From Nocardia caishijiensis NBRC 108228 (GTDB lineage: Bacteria; Actinomycetota; Actinomycetes; Mycobacteriales; Mycobacteriaceae), in NCBI RefSeq assembly GCF_001612825.1, contig NZ_BDBE01000016.1, forward strand, positions 23,882 to 87,881: DNA of 64,000 nt, given 5' to 3'. Within the stretch, counting starts at the first letter, position 1. Every line of letters starts with the position of its first letter. The translations under genes and the position numbers were made by a program. This document shows, one piece after another, positions 25,940-35,082 of the stretch. Under the pieces are notes generated by a model. The model searched no databases. It was not told where the DNA came from and saw only the letters and a list, made by a program, of their open reading frames with translations.

Positions 25940-27241
25940 CTAGGCGTCGAGCGCGCAGTTCGCCGTAGCCCGGGGCTCGCCGTCCGCCACGGCGCGCAAG
26001 GCATTCACGCGCGGGCGCCGACCGGCATTTCGCGCCACAGCGGTGATCTGCCCGGCCCATGGTGCGAGGGCGATCAGGGTGAGTACCGCGAGCCACGGCA
26101 GACGCCACCACCAGCGCAAATCATCGGCGGTGGACGGTGATTCGGTGACGAGGAGCCGCGCCGTGGACGACCAGACGACGAAGGCGTCACCGATCGGCAC
26201 CAGCCCGAGTGCGTAGCGTTTCGAGCCGGGCAGATCGATCGGCAGACCGAGCAGTTCGCCTTCGGCGGCCAGGGCGCGGGCCAGGGTGCCGTCACCGTTG
26301 ACGCGGGCGGCACCCTGGGCCACCACCGTGGCCGACAGGCTGATGCCGGCGATCAGCGGCCCGGAGTCCACGTCGCCGCTGCCGTCGACGCCGTGCGGAT
26401 ATTCGCGTATCGCGGGCCCGAAACCACCTGGATAGGCGAGGAACCGGTCGCGGTAGAGCGAGTACTGCGTTCGCGCGAATCCCGGGTCGATCTCGGGGAG
26501 GAAGCGGTGGATCACCGCCTGGGATGTGGCCCTGGAACCGGTGCTCAGCGATCCGTCCACAGCGGAAACCTGGTGGGGGAGTAGACCTGTGGATGGATCG
26601 AGTCGTGCCCGGGATTGTTCCGTCCATCGATCGATCACCGCCGCGTGCCGCGCGCCGAGCAGCTTGTCGTGCAGCCGGAGCGAGGCGATCGCCACCGTGG
26701 AGTCCACCGGCCACGCCTGTCCGTGATACGCCTGGAGGAACGGCGTCGGCGACGCGGCGAACGCCTGCGCGATCTCGTCGCTGTGCGTGGAGAAGCGTCG
26801 CACCTCGGTGGGGTCGGTGGAATCGAGCGAAAGGATCGCCCCACGCAACCAATTCGTCCAGCCTGCCCAGAAGATCCCGTGCGCGGGCTCCAGTCGCGGA
26901 CTGAACACCGCCCGACCTTCGTCGGATTCCATGCGGGCCAGCGCCCAGCGAGATTCGGCCACGGCCTGCGAGCGCAGGTCGGGGTCGGTGTGCCCCGCCT
27001 GTACCCAGGCGAGCCCGTAGAGCGCGTTCGAGAACAGATGCCCTTCCGGGAACAGTTGCTGCGCTTCGGTATCCGCGCCTTTGTCCAGGGCGTCGCGCAG
27101 AAAGGCCAGTTGGCGTTCGGTCGCGCCAGGTATGTCGCCCGGCACCGGCTGTGGCAGCAGGAATCGTCCCGCCGCGACCAGGCAACTCACCGTCACCACA
27201 ACGCCCGCGAAGCGCAGGGTCCACCCCGGAATTCTCCCCAT
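25940..27241 (-). CDS. Membrane-anchored protein of unknown function
   Basis: A 433-residue protein with one N-terminal helix (about residues 6-28) and one near the C-terminus (LPWLAVLTLIALAPWAGQ). Between them is a Trp/Tyr-rich, mainly helical domain (FSNALYGLAWVQAGHT, EPAHGIFWAGWTNWLRG, YHGQAWPVDSTVAIASL) with the repeating helix pairs of an alpha/alpha-barrel such as those of linalool dehydratase-like or glycan-active proteins. I cannot assign a reaction. ATG 27241 is chosen because the next upstream start (27271) lies inside an operator palindrome. It diverges from the ClpC2-like regulator and may share its operators. Confidence 0.72.
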   Translation of the reverse strand: MGRIPGWTLRFAGVVVTVSCLVAAGRFLLPQPVPGDIPGATERQLAFLRDALDKGADTEAQQLFPEGHLFSNALYGLAWVQAGHTDPDLRSQAVAESRWALARMESDEGRAVFSPRLEPAHGIFWAGWTNWLRGAILSLDSTDPTEVRRFSTHSDEIAQAFAASPTPFLQAYHGQAWPVDSTVAIASLRLHDKLLGARHAAVIDRWTEQSRARLDPSTGLLPHQVSAVDGSLSTGSRATSQAVIHRFLPEIDPGFARTQYSLYRDRFLAYPGGFGPAIREYPHGVDGSGDVDSGPLIAGISLSATVVAQGAARVNGDGTLARALAAEGELLGLPIDLPGSKRYALGLVPIGDAFVVWSSTARLLVTESPSTADDLRWWWRLPWLAVLTLIALAPWAGQITAVARNAGRRPRVNALRAVADGEPRATANCALDA

Positions 27242-27265
27242 GGGACCACTGTGCCACCGACCGAT

Positions 27266-27284
27266 CGTCAACGAATGGTTGACG
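27266..27284. promoter_or_regulatory. ClpC2-type operator, copy 1
   Basis: CGTCAAC-GAATG-GTTGACG, a perfect 7+7 inverted repeat in the divergent promoter region. Copy 2 lies 28 bases away centre to centre, about three helical turns, so bound dimers would sit on one face of the DNA. Confidence 0.7.
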
Positions 27285-27293
27285 TTCGACGAT

Positions 27294-27312
27294 CGTCAAC
27301 TTAGAGTTGACG
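27294..27312. promoter_or_regulatory. ClpC2-type operator, copy 2
   Basis: CGTCAAC-TTAGA-GTTGACG, same arms as copy 1, ending 1 base before the ATG of the regulator gene. It covers the place of the ribosome site, so a bound repressor would block the gene, and the transcript may be leaderless. Confidence 0.7.
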
Positions 27313-27313
27313 C

Positions 27314-28042
27314 ATGAGCACACCGAGTATCCGCCTCGACGATTTGATCGACGGCATCAAGAAGGCCCGCCCCGACAATGTCCTCGAACAACTCACCGAC
27401 GCCGTCGTCGTCGGCAATCACATGGGTGAGGTGGCCGACCATCTCATCGGCCACTTCGTCGACCAGGCCCGTCGCTCCGGCGCATCCTGGACCGAGATCG
27501 GCGCCAGCATGGGCGTCAGCAAGCAGGCCGCCCAGAAGCGCTTCGTCCCCAAGCAGCCCGGCGACACCGCCGCCATGGACCCGCAGGCCGGGTTCGCCAA
27601 GTTCACCGATCGTGCCCGCCAGGTCGTCGTCGGTGCGCAGGAGTCGGCCCGGACGGCGGGCAATGATCAGATCACCCTCGGTCACCTGATCCTCGGCCTG
27701 ATCGGCCAGTCCGAAGGGCTCGCGGCCAGGGAAATCGTCGCGCGCGGAGTGGAGTTGGACGCGGTGCGCGACGCCGCGTCGGCCGGATTGCCCGGCCCCG
27801 CCGCGGAGGTTCCCGCGCTCATCCCGTTCGACGGGGAGACCAAGAAGGTGCTGGAACTGACGTTTCGCGAGGCTCTTCGCCTCGGTCACAACTACATCGG
27901 CACCGAGCACATCCTGCTCGCGCTGCTCGAGCACGAGAACGGGTCGGGCGTGCTCAGCGACCTCGGCCTGGACAAGACTGTTGTAGAAGCCGAACTCGTG
28001 GAACTGCTGAACCAGTTCCTCGCCGCCCAGGACGAATCCTGA
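27314..28042 (+). CDS. clpC2: ClpC2-like protein: HTH plus ClpC N-terminal domain, likely autorepressor
   Basis: A 242-residue protein lacking any AAA module. Residues 58-77 (SWTEIGASMGVSKQAAQKRF) form a clear helix-turn-helix. Residues 92-238 are a double Clp N repeat nearly identical in style to ClpC1: FAKFTDRARQVVVGAQESAR and LRLGHNYIGTEHILLALLEH. Mycobacterial ClpC2 has this layout; it represses its own gene and sequesters ClpC1-targeting cyclic peptides such as cyclomarin, which relieves repression. The two GTCAAC/GTTGAC palindromes directly before the ATG are the expected operators. Function here is therefore inferred as antibiotic-sensing buffer for the Clp protease. Confidence 0.85.
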   Translation: MSTPSIRLDDLIDGIKKARPDNVLEQLTDAVVVGNHMGEVADHLIGHFVDQARRSGASWTEIGASMGVSKQAAQKRFVPKQPGDTAAMDPQAGFAKFTDRARQVVVGAQESARTAGNDQITLGHLILGLIGQSEGLAAREIVARGVELDAVRDAASAGLPGPAAEVPALIPFDGETKKVLELTFREALRLGHNYIGTEHILLALLEHENGSGVLSDLGLDKTVVEAELVELLNQFLAAQDES

Positions 28043-28047
28043 CCATC

Positions 28048-28086
28048 GGTCGCCCCCGGTGCGGCGAACGCGCGCCGGGGGCGACC
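28048..28086 (+). terminator. Terminator of the clpC2-like gene
   Basis: Perfect 12-base arms GGTCGCCCCCGG (28048-28059) and CCGGGGGCGACC (28075-28086) around a 15-base loop, 6 bases past the stop. Its last base touches the first CIRCE element of groEL. Confidence 0.7.
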
Positions 28087-28112
28087 TTGCACTCTCGCCA
28101 CCCGAGTGCTAA
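28086..28112 (+). promoter_or_regulatory. CIRCE element 1 (HrcA operator)
   Basis: CTTGCACTC-N9-GAGTGCTAA; the CIRCE consensus is TTAGCACTC-N9-GAGTGCTAA. HrcA bound here would repress groEL until heat shock. Confidence 0.8.
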
Positions 28113-28120
28113 AAATGGCT

Positions 28121-28147
28121 TTGGCACTCACGTCTGTTGAGTGCCAG
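28121..28147 (+). promoter_or_regulatory. CIRCE element 2 (HrcA operator)
   Basis: TTGGCACTC-N9-GAGTGCCAG, 8 bases after element 1. Two tandem CIRCE copies lie 140-200 bases before the groEL start; the leader between (28148-28286) is otherwise featureless apart from GGAGGATCT before the ATG. Confidence 0.8.
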
Positions 28148-28160
28148 GTCGGGACGGTGA

Positions 28161-29909
<1,749 letters not shown>

Positions 29910-29940
29910 TCGGTTGATCAGCTAGTTCCCGCAAGATCCG

Positions 29941-29976
29941 AAGGCCGGTCCACCATCTGGTGGACCGGCCTTCTAC
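29941..29976 (+). terminator. Rho-independent terminator of groEL2
   Basis: AAGGCCGGTCCACC (29941-29954), loop ATCT, GGTGGACCGGCCTT (29959-29972): a perfect 14-base stem, followed by TTCT overlap. Confidence 0.85.
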
Positions 29977-30037
29977 GTGCCGCGACCGGGTCCTGCTCGA
30001 ACTTGACGGTAGTGGATGAGCGGCCCAAACTGGATGT

Positions 30038-30397
30038 ATGACAAATGTACGACAGAAGGGTGTCGCGGGCCCGGGAACGCTGCGCAAGCGCCCGAAAGTC
30101 AAGAAGGCGGGCCCCGATCGCGACGCGCCTTCACCGCTCGGGGCGGGCCGACTCGCCCAGGTGCGATTGCGCCGGGACGAAGTCGAGGCCTTGGACGAGG
30201 TGATGCGGACGCTCGATCTGGGTTCGACATCAGATGCGTTACGAGAAGGCCTGCGGCTCCTCGCCAAGGAAGCCGCCGAGGTCCGTGCCGTCGAAGAGAT
30301 TCGCGACTTCTACGGCGACCGCTCGGCGCCGCTGCCGGACGGAGTCGCCGAGCCGACAGACGAAGAGCTCGCGGCGGTGGATGAGATGACGTGGTGA
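30038..30397 (+). CDS. Antitoxin of a MazEF-type pair
   Basis: A 119-residue protein, basic at the N-terminus and acidic at the C-terminus (DRSAPLPDGVAEPTDEELAAVDEMTW), the usual division into DNA-binding and toxin-neutralising halves. Residues 40-77 (AQVRLRRDEVEALDEVMRTL ... STSDALREGLRLLAKEA) look like a ribbon-helix-helix. It would bind and block the downstream toxin and repress the operon. It overlaps the toxin gene by 7 bases, or by 4 if the second toxin GTG is used. Confidence 0.75.
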   Translation: MTNVRQKGVAGPGTLRKRPKVKKAGPDRDAPSPLGAGRLAQVRLRRDEVEALDEVMRTLDLGSTSDALREGLRLLAKEAAEVRAVEEIRDFYGDRSAPLPDGVAEPTDEELAAVDEMTW

Positions 30398-30732
30398 GTA
30401 CGGGCTCGGCCTTCAGAGGTGAAGTCTGGGCATGTGCTCTGCCGAGCCCGATGGGTCCGCATCCGGTGGTCGTCTTGACGGTCAACCGGATCGCCGAACC
30501 GCTGGCCGCCGTCACGGTGGCTGTGATCACCGGGACTTCCGGTCCCGAATCGACACATGTTCCGGTGGGCAAGGATGCCGGGCTGACCAAATACCAAGAG
30601 TCGTATGTGAACTGCGCCGACCTGCACACTGTCTCGAAGGCGCGACTGCGTAAGAAGCTCGGCGTCCTCGCACTGCCCGAGATGCGTCGGGTGGAGAACG
30701 CGGTGCGCGTGATCCTCGGGTTGCAGCCCTGA
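30391..30732 (+). CDS. MazF/PemK-family mRNA interferase toxin
   Basis: A 113-residue protein with the PemK/MazF fold: FRGEVWACALPSPMGPHPVVVLT at the N-terminus (RGEVWxxxLP motif with the catalytic Arg), then HVPVGKDAGLTKYQESYVNC and ADLHTVSKARLRKKLG (strand-helix core with a conserved Thr/Ser). MazF toxins cut specific mRNA sites when the antitoxin is degraded. The proline-rich PSPMGPHP stretch replaces the usual GxEqxGxRP loop, a mild divergence. Start may be GTG 30391 or 30394; the latter gives a GTGA overlap. Confidence 0.82.
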   Translation: MVSTGSAFRGEVWACALPSPMGPHPVVVLTVNRIAEPLAAVTVAVITGTSGPESTHVPVGKDAGLTKYQESYVNCADLHTVSKARLRKKLGVLALPEMRRVENAVRVILGLQP

Positions 30733-30734
30733 AT

Positions 30735-31532
30735 TCAGCCCACCGGTGTCAGGCGCAAACGCTCGGCGAGTTCGTTGAAGATGTAGAAGTTGGGGATGGT
30801 GTTGACGGGGGACAGGGACATCCACATGCCCGCCACTTTCAGGCGGATGTGTCCGCTGCGGGCGTCGATGAGTTGGATGTTAATCCAGGGGAAGGATTCG
30901 CCCTTGTAGGTGAGGGCGTCCAGGGACAGGCCGAGGTCGCCGAACTCCACGGTTTCGCCGTTGTCGATGGCGGCGACGGCGAGCGGGAGTTGAGTTGCGG
31001 TGACGGCGGATTGGATGGCGCGGGCCCATTCGCGGGCGCGGGCGAAACCCATTTCGTCGATCTCGGCGCGGCCTGCGGGCCCGGTGAGTTCGAGGCGGTA
31101 GACGACGGGGACCGTGTCGTGGAAGGGGATTTCCTCCTGCCGCACTTCGGTGGTGTCCCACCGGAATCCGGCGACGCGCTGACCGGAGTGGTACACCGTG
31201 ACCCCGTGCTCGAACAGGTCGATCCGTGCGGCCCGGTTCTGCCGGTTGATGATCCCGCGTCGGAAAGCCAGCATCACCGGGATCGCCGCGATCATGAGCA
31301 GGGCGAGGGCGCCGGGCCAGGCACCGACGATCAGGCAGATCACCCCGATGAACGCGATGCAGCCCGCGACGATGCCGCATCCGCGCACGAAGGTGTCGTC
31401 GGCCGGGGTGGCCAGGAAGGTGTCGCGGTGCGCACCGAGCTGCTGGTACTCCGCCATGAGGTGTATCAGCTGGCTCAACGGCACGGGGTGGCGAACCTCG
31501 GCTACGGTCTCCGGCCTGTTCGGAGTGATCAC
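30735..31532 (-). CDS. DUF6585-like membrane protein
   Basis: A 265-residue protein with two adjacent membrane helices (about residues 55-100: GCGIVAGCIAFIGVICLIVG, ALALLMIAAIPVMLAF) and a soluble C-terminal half (IDLFEHGVTVYHSG, FPWINIQLIDARSGHIRLKV) resembling the PH-like DUF6585 family. GTG 31532 is taken as start because GGAGGG lies 5 bases before it; ATGs at 31544 and 31556 are alternatives. Its 3' end is 2 bases from the convergent MazF gene. Function unknown. Confidence 0.72.
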   Translation of the reverse strand: MITPNRPETVAEVRHPVPLSQLIHLMAEYQQLGAHRDTFLATPADDTFVRGCGIVAGCIAFIGVICLIVGAWPGALALLMIAAIPVMLAFRRGIINRQNRAARIDLFEHGVTVYHSGQRVAGFRWDTTEVRQEEIPFHDTVPVVYRLELTGPAGRAEIDEMGFARAREWARAIQSAVTATQLPLAVAAIDNGETVEFGDLGLSLDALTYKGESFPWINIQLIDARSGHIRLKVAGMWMSLSPVNTIPNFYIFNELAERLRLTPVG

Positions 31533-31639
31533 TTGTCCCTCCATGAGGCGTTTCATCCGCGGCGAAGCGTATTCGACCGACGCGGATAACGCCACCTGTA
31601 GGTCGCCCGGAATCCGCCTACGACCGGCCTGGACACGCT

Positions 31640-31657
31640 CCATACGCATGCGTATGG
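31640..31657. promoter_or_regulatory. Perfect 18-base palindrome, probable TetR operator (site A)
   Basis: CCATACGCATGCGTATGG, between the divergent DUF6585-like and SRPBCC genes. A 14/18 copy overlaps the start of the nearby TetR gene (32730-32747), which identifies that TetR as the likely ligand. Confidence 0.65.
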
Positions 31658-31687
31658 TTGGCGAAAGGGGACGCGCTGAGAGGTCCG

Positions 31688-32182
31688 ATGATGATCCGCA
31701 ATATTCACGAGCGAACAGTTCAGGCACCCGCCGCGCAGGTCGGCGAACTGCTCGACGAAGTGGCGATCGCGGGAAACCCGTTGTGGCCCACCGAGAAATG
31801 GCCACCGCTGGAATTGGACGGTCCCCTCGGTGCGGGTGCGAACGGCGGCCACGGCGACGTCCATTACGCCTGCACCGCCTACCGTCCGGGCGAATTCGTG
31901 GAGTTCACCTTCGCTCCCGGCTTCCTGCTGGAGGGCACCCATACTTTCGAGGTGATCGACGATGGTGTGTCAACCACCCTGCGCCACGTGATCGCCGCCG
32001 AAACCCGTGGCATCACCGGGTTCCTGGCCTGGCACCTCGCCATCCGCCCACTGCACGACGCCCTGCTCGAGGAACTGCTCGACAATGCCGAAACCGCCGT
32101 CGGCACTCCGCCCACGCCGTTCCGGTGGCCGCTGCGCACCCGCGTCCTCTTCTGGATTTCTGTCAAGCTCGGTGTCGACTAA
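31688..32182 (+). CDS. SRPBCC-fold protein, hypothetical
   Basis: A 164-residue protein with START-like/SRPBCC features: MMIRNIHERTVQAPAAQVGELLD (first strand and helix), GGHGDVHYACTAYRPGEFVEFTF, and a final long helix FLAWHLAIRPLHDALLEELLDNAE. Such folds bind small hydrophobic ligands. The end overlaps the convergent TetR gene by 4 bases. With the operator at 31640-31657 just upstream, it is likely the regulated target of that TetR protein. ATG 31688 or 31691 may be the start. Confidence 0.72.
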   Translation: MMIRNIHERTVQAPAAQVGELLDEVAIAGNPLWPTEKWPPLELDGPLGAGANGGHGDVHYACTAYRPGEFVEFTFAPGFLLEGTHTFEVIDDGVSTTLRHVIAAETRGITGFLAWHLAIRPLHDALLEELLDNAETAVGTPPTPFRWPLRTRVLFWISVKLGVD

Positions 32183-32733
32183 CTCAGCCGTTCGAGAATG
32201 GAATCCACCAGTTCGCCGGTAGGGGGCAGACTTTCGGGCGACATACGCGCCAGCTGATTGATCCCGTGATAAATCCCCACCGCCACCGCCGCACGCGTAT
32301 CCGCTTGTGCCGCAGGAACTCCGAGTAAACGCAACTGCCCGGCCACGTACTCGATCCGTCGCGCGGCCACCCGCCGCATGGTCGCCGCCACCGGCGGTTG
32401 GTCGATGGCGGCGAGCAGTGCCAATTCCTCGCGACCCTCGGTGGCGTAGTCGATGACATCGGTGAACAGCGCTCGCAACCGTTCGGCGGGGTCGGCGAGC
32501 TGCTCGAGACTGGCGATCACCGCGTCGGTGCCCTCGCGTTCCCAGTGCGCGAGCACGGCCTCGACGAGGGCGGCGCGGTCCTTGAAATGCCAGTAGAAGC
32601 TGCCCTTGGTGGCGCCGAGGCGTTTGGCGAGCGGTTCCACGGCCACGGCGGCGAGACCGTTCTCGCCGAGGGCGACGATCGCGGCGGCGACCCAGTCGTC
32701 GGCGCTGAGCCTGCGGGGAGACTTCACGGCCAT
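32179..32733 (-). CDS. TetR-family transcriptional regulator
   Basis: A 184-residue repressor. N-terminal HTH at residues 28-52 (LAAVAVEPLAKRLGATKGSFYWHFKDR), the TetR signature; the helical C-terminal half is a ligand/dimer domain with no recognisable pocket. An imperfect copy of the 18-base palindrome overlaps the start codon, implying autorepression, and the perfect copy lies upstream of the convergent SRPBCC gene. It diverges from an alpha/beta hydrolase gene 29 bases away, which may also be a target. Confidence 0.9.
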   Translation of the reverse strand: MAVKSPRRLSADDWVAAAIVALGENGLAAVAVEPLAKRLGATKGSFYWHFKDRAALVEAVLAHWEREGTDAVIASLEQLADPAERLRALFTDVIDYATEGREELALLAAIDQPPVAATMRRVAARRIEYVAGQLRLLGVPAAQADTRAAVAVGIYHGINQLARMSPESLPPTGELVDSILERLS

Positions 32734-32747
32734 ACGCTATCGAATGG
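32730..32747. promoter_or_regulatory. Probable TetR autoregulatory operator (site B)
   Basis: CCATACGCTATCGAATGG, 14 of 18 positions identical to site A at 31640-31657, covering the TetR start codon and lying 16 bases before the divergent hydrolase start. Confidence 0.6.
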
Positions 32748-32762
32748 CCGCGCTAGGCTCGA

Positions 32763-33539
32763 GTGGTGGAGTTTGTCGACGAGGGTGCGGGTCCGGTGAT
32801 CGTCTGCGTGCACGGCATCCCCGGCTCGGTCGACTGGTTCGGCGCGGTCGCCGAGCGGCTCACCTCCCGCTTCCGAGTGATCCGCCTCGACCTGCGTGAC
32901 CCCGTCGAGGATTTCGCCGCGCCCGCCAGGACCGCACCGCTGGCGGCCCTGTTCGAGGAACTCGACCTGTCCGACGTGACGGTGGTCGGCCATTCGTTCG
33001 GCGCGGAAATCGCCCTCGAGCTGGCCACCCTGCCCCGCGTGGCGCGGGCGGTTGTGATCGGCCAGAGCCCGGACTACACCGTCGCGCGGATTCCGGGATT
33101 CGCCAGGTGGGTGGTTCGTCCGTGGTCGGTGCGGCTCGCGCAGCGGTGGACGCCCGGTTTCGTGATCCGCCTCGGCAACCGCACCCTGTTCGCCCCGCGT
33201 TTCCGGTACGCGTCGGTTCCCGGACTGTCGGAAGCGGTGGTGCGCGACTTCCGCTCGGCCGCCCCGGCGGGCCTGGCCTATGCCGTGGGCGAGCGCGCCG
33301 CCGAGTTCGCCGCGCGCCCACTCGATGCCCGCGTGGCGGCGCTCGATGTCCCGGTGCTCGCCGTGCACGGCCGCCACGACCATCTCTACGACGCCACCGC
33401 CACCCTCGACAGATACGCCGCGGCCGGGGCGCGCACCCACCTGGTCGAGCACGCCGGGCATTCCCCGCAGGTCGAGCAGCCGGACGAATTCGTCACTGTG
33501 CTGGCGGAATTCGTGCGCTCAGAACCCGTCGAGCGCTGA
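32763..33539 (+). CDS. Alpha/beta hydrolase
   Basis: A 258-residue alpha/beta hydrolase fold enzyme. Oxyanion segment VHGIPGS, nucleophile elbow VVGHSFGAEIAL (Ser near residue 79), acid in HGRHDHLYD, and catalytic His in HAGHSPQVEQP. The cap (residues 108-190) is Arg/Phe-rich. Substrate unknown; likely an ester or similar small molecule. Starts at tandem GTG codons. It is divergent from the TetR gene and shares its operator region, and it overlaps the convergent SMP-30-like gene by 21 bases. Confidence 0.85.
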   Translation: MVEFVDEGAGPVIVCVHGIPGSVDWFGAVAERLTSRFRVIRLDLRDPVEDFAAPARTAPLAALFEELDLSDVTVVGHSFGAEIALELATLPRVARAVVIGQSPDYTVARIPGFARWVVRPWSVRLAQRWTPGFVIRLGNRTLFAPRFRYASVPGLSEAVVRDFRSAAPAGLAYAVGERAAEFAARPLDARVAALDVPVLAVHGRHDHLYDATATLDRYAAAGARTHLVEHAGHSPQVEQPDEFVTVLAEFVRSEPVER

Positions 33540-34466
33540 CACCACGAAGGTCCCCGGCTTCTCCTGCCCGCCCATCGGCCCGCCCTTGTCGAATTGCGAC
33601 GACACGATCAGCGCCCGGTCCCCGGAGTGCACCATCGTGGTGGGGATGCCCAGTGCGGGGTCGTGGAATTCACCCTCGCGCGTCGCTGTGCGGCCGTTGT
33701 CGGTGATCGTCCACCGGCTGATGGTGTTGTCGGTATTGTGCACCACCCACAATGTGTCGCCGCGCAGCTCGAGGCCGTCGCCGTGGAGCACGGTGCCGCC
33801 GGTCTTGGCGACCTTGCTGATCGGTTCGGCGCCGGTGAGGTCGATGCGATACAGCTCGCCCGCCGACATCGCGACGACCAGCAGGTACGTGCCCGCCTCG
33901 TCGGCCACGATGCCGTTGAGTTCGAAGGTCTTCGGGTCCCGTGGTCCCAGGACCGGCGCCAGGTCGGCGGCGACGGTGAGCTCCGGGCCCTGCCCGAGGG
34001 CGGCGCGGTAGACGACATTGCGGATGCTGTCGGTGAGGTAGGCGCTGCCGTCGGCGCCGAAGGCCAGGTCGTTGACGAAGTGCGGTTGCGTGCCCGGCAC
34101 CTCGAATCGGGCGAGCGGGGCGCGAGAACCGGTGTCGTACACCGTGACTCCCGAGGTGGAGTCGATCACCCACAGTCGGCCGTCGCGGTCGACGCGCAGA
34201 CCGTTGGTCGTTTTGCGACCGTCGGCGCCTGCGGGCAAGAACACCTCGGCGGTTTTCGCACCGGCGGCGGCGCGGAACACGGTGCCGTCGGCGTAGGAGC
34301 CCACGTAGCTGTCGCCGGTTCGTGAGTCCAGTGCGATGCCCTCGGGGTAGACGGCGGTGCCCGGCAGCTCGTAAGCGGTGCTCAGGGCGGGTTTCGCTGC
34401 GCTATCGCAGGCAGTGAGCGCGAGGCAAGCGACAGCCATCGCGAGCGTTGTGCCGGATCTGATCAT
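33519..34466 (-). CDS. SMP-30/gluconolactonase-like beta-propeller lipoprotein
   Basis: A 315-residue exported protein. Signal peptide with lipobox ALTAC (Cys20), then a six-bladed propeller with repeated DxxGxxY/W blades: GIALDSRTGDSYVGSY, LRVDRDGRLWVID, LAFGADGSAYLTD, GIVADEAGTYLLVV. The fold is that of SMP-30/strictosidine-synthase-like hydrolases or NHL-type sensors; catalytic activity is uncertain. It diverges from a MarR gene with an ATTAGA-GG-TCTAAT palindrome between them, so MarR probably controls it. Confidence 0.82.
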   Translation of the reverse strand: MIRSGTTLAMAVACLALTACDSAAKPALSTAYELPGTAVYPEGIALDSRTGDSYVGSYADGTVFRAAAGAKTAEVFLPAGADGRKTTNGLRVDRDGRLWVIDSTSGVTVYDTGSRAPLARFEVPGTQPHFVNDLAFGADGSAYLTDSIRNVVYRAALGQGPELTVAADLAPVLGPRDPKTFELNGIVADEAGTYLLVVAMSAGELYRIDLTGAEPISKVAKTGGTVLHGDGLELRGDTLWVVHNTDNTISRWTITDNGRTATREGEFHDPALGIPTTMVHSGDRALIVSSQFDKGGPMGGQEKPGTFVVSALDGF

Positions 34467-34521
34467 GATGAAGCCTCTCGTTCACGTAATGCCTCGAATC
34501 AATCAACGAGTAGGAATTTAG

Positions 34522-34535
34522 ATTAGAGGTCTAAT
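34522..34535. promoter_or_regulatory. Palindrome in divergent SMP-30/MarR promoter, probable MarR operator
   Basis: ATTAGA-GG-TCTAAT, in an AT-rich stretch (34511-34550) of an otherwise GC-rich region, placed where it could block both promoters. Confidence 0.6.
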
Positions 34536-34580
34536 GATCGTCAAGACTGTTACTCCAGAGTGGGCGGATACCATGACCGC

Positions 34581-35030
34581 ATGACGTCCATGCCCTCGAC
34601 CGAGAGGCTGGGCACGTTTCTCAAGCGTGCCGAGCAAGCGATGATCGCGGCGAAGACGGCCGCGCTCAAACCGGCCGGGCTGACGGTTCCGCAGTTCAGC
34701 GCACTGATGTACCTCGCCGAGAACCCCGGTATCTCGGCGGCCGCGCTCGCCCGCCTCGCGGGCGTGACGCCACCGACGATGAACACGGTCCTGACCAATC
34801 TGCAGGACCGCGGCCTGGTCGAGCGCTCACCGCACGAGTGGCACAAGAACGTGCTCGAGACGCGGCTGACCGAGGCGGGCCGAGAAGTCACCGCCGCGGC
34901 CGACGCTCGCGCGATCGGGGTGGAACGCGCCGTCGCCGCTCGGTTCACCGCCGAGGAGTTCGCCACGCTCACCGCGCTGTTGACCCGCACGGCACAGGCA
35001 TTCGACGAGGTCCGCCAGGAACTGCCGTAG
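34581..35030 (+). CDS. MarR-family transcriptional regulator
   Basis: A 149-residue winged-helix regulator: LTVPQFSALMYLAENPGISAAALARLAGVTPPTMNTVLTNLQDRGLVERSP spans helices and wing (residues 36-86), followed by the usual C-terminal dimer helix. It probably represses itself and the divergent SMP-30-like lipoprotein gene through the palindrome at 34522-34535. An ATG three codons later (MPSTERL) is an alternative start. It is separated from the convergent SRPBCC gene by a bidirectional hairpin. Confidence 0.88.
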   Translation: MTSMPSTERLGTFLKRAEQAMIAAKTAALKPAGLTVPQFSALMYLAENPGISAAALARLAGVTPPTMNTVLTNLQDRGLVERSPHEWHKNVLETRLTEAGREVTAAADARAIGVERAVAARFTAEEFATLTALLTRTAQAFDEVRQELP

Positions 35031-35038
35031 CAACGCGA

Positions 35039-35068
35039 AGAGCCCGCCGGATGATTCCGGCGGGCTCT
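35039..35068. terminator. Bidirectional terminator between MarR and SRPBCC genes
   Basis: AGAGCCCGCCGG, loop ATGATT, CCGGCGGGCTCT: a perfect 12-base stem between converging genes. Confidence 0.75.
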
Positions 35069-35082
35069 CGAGGTGCGGTGGG

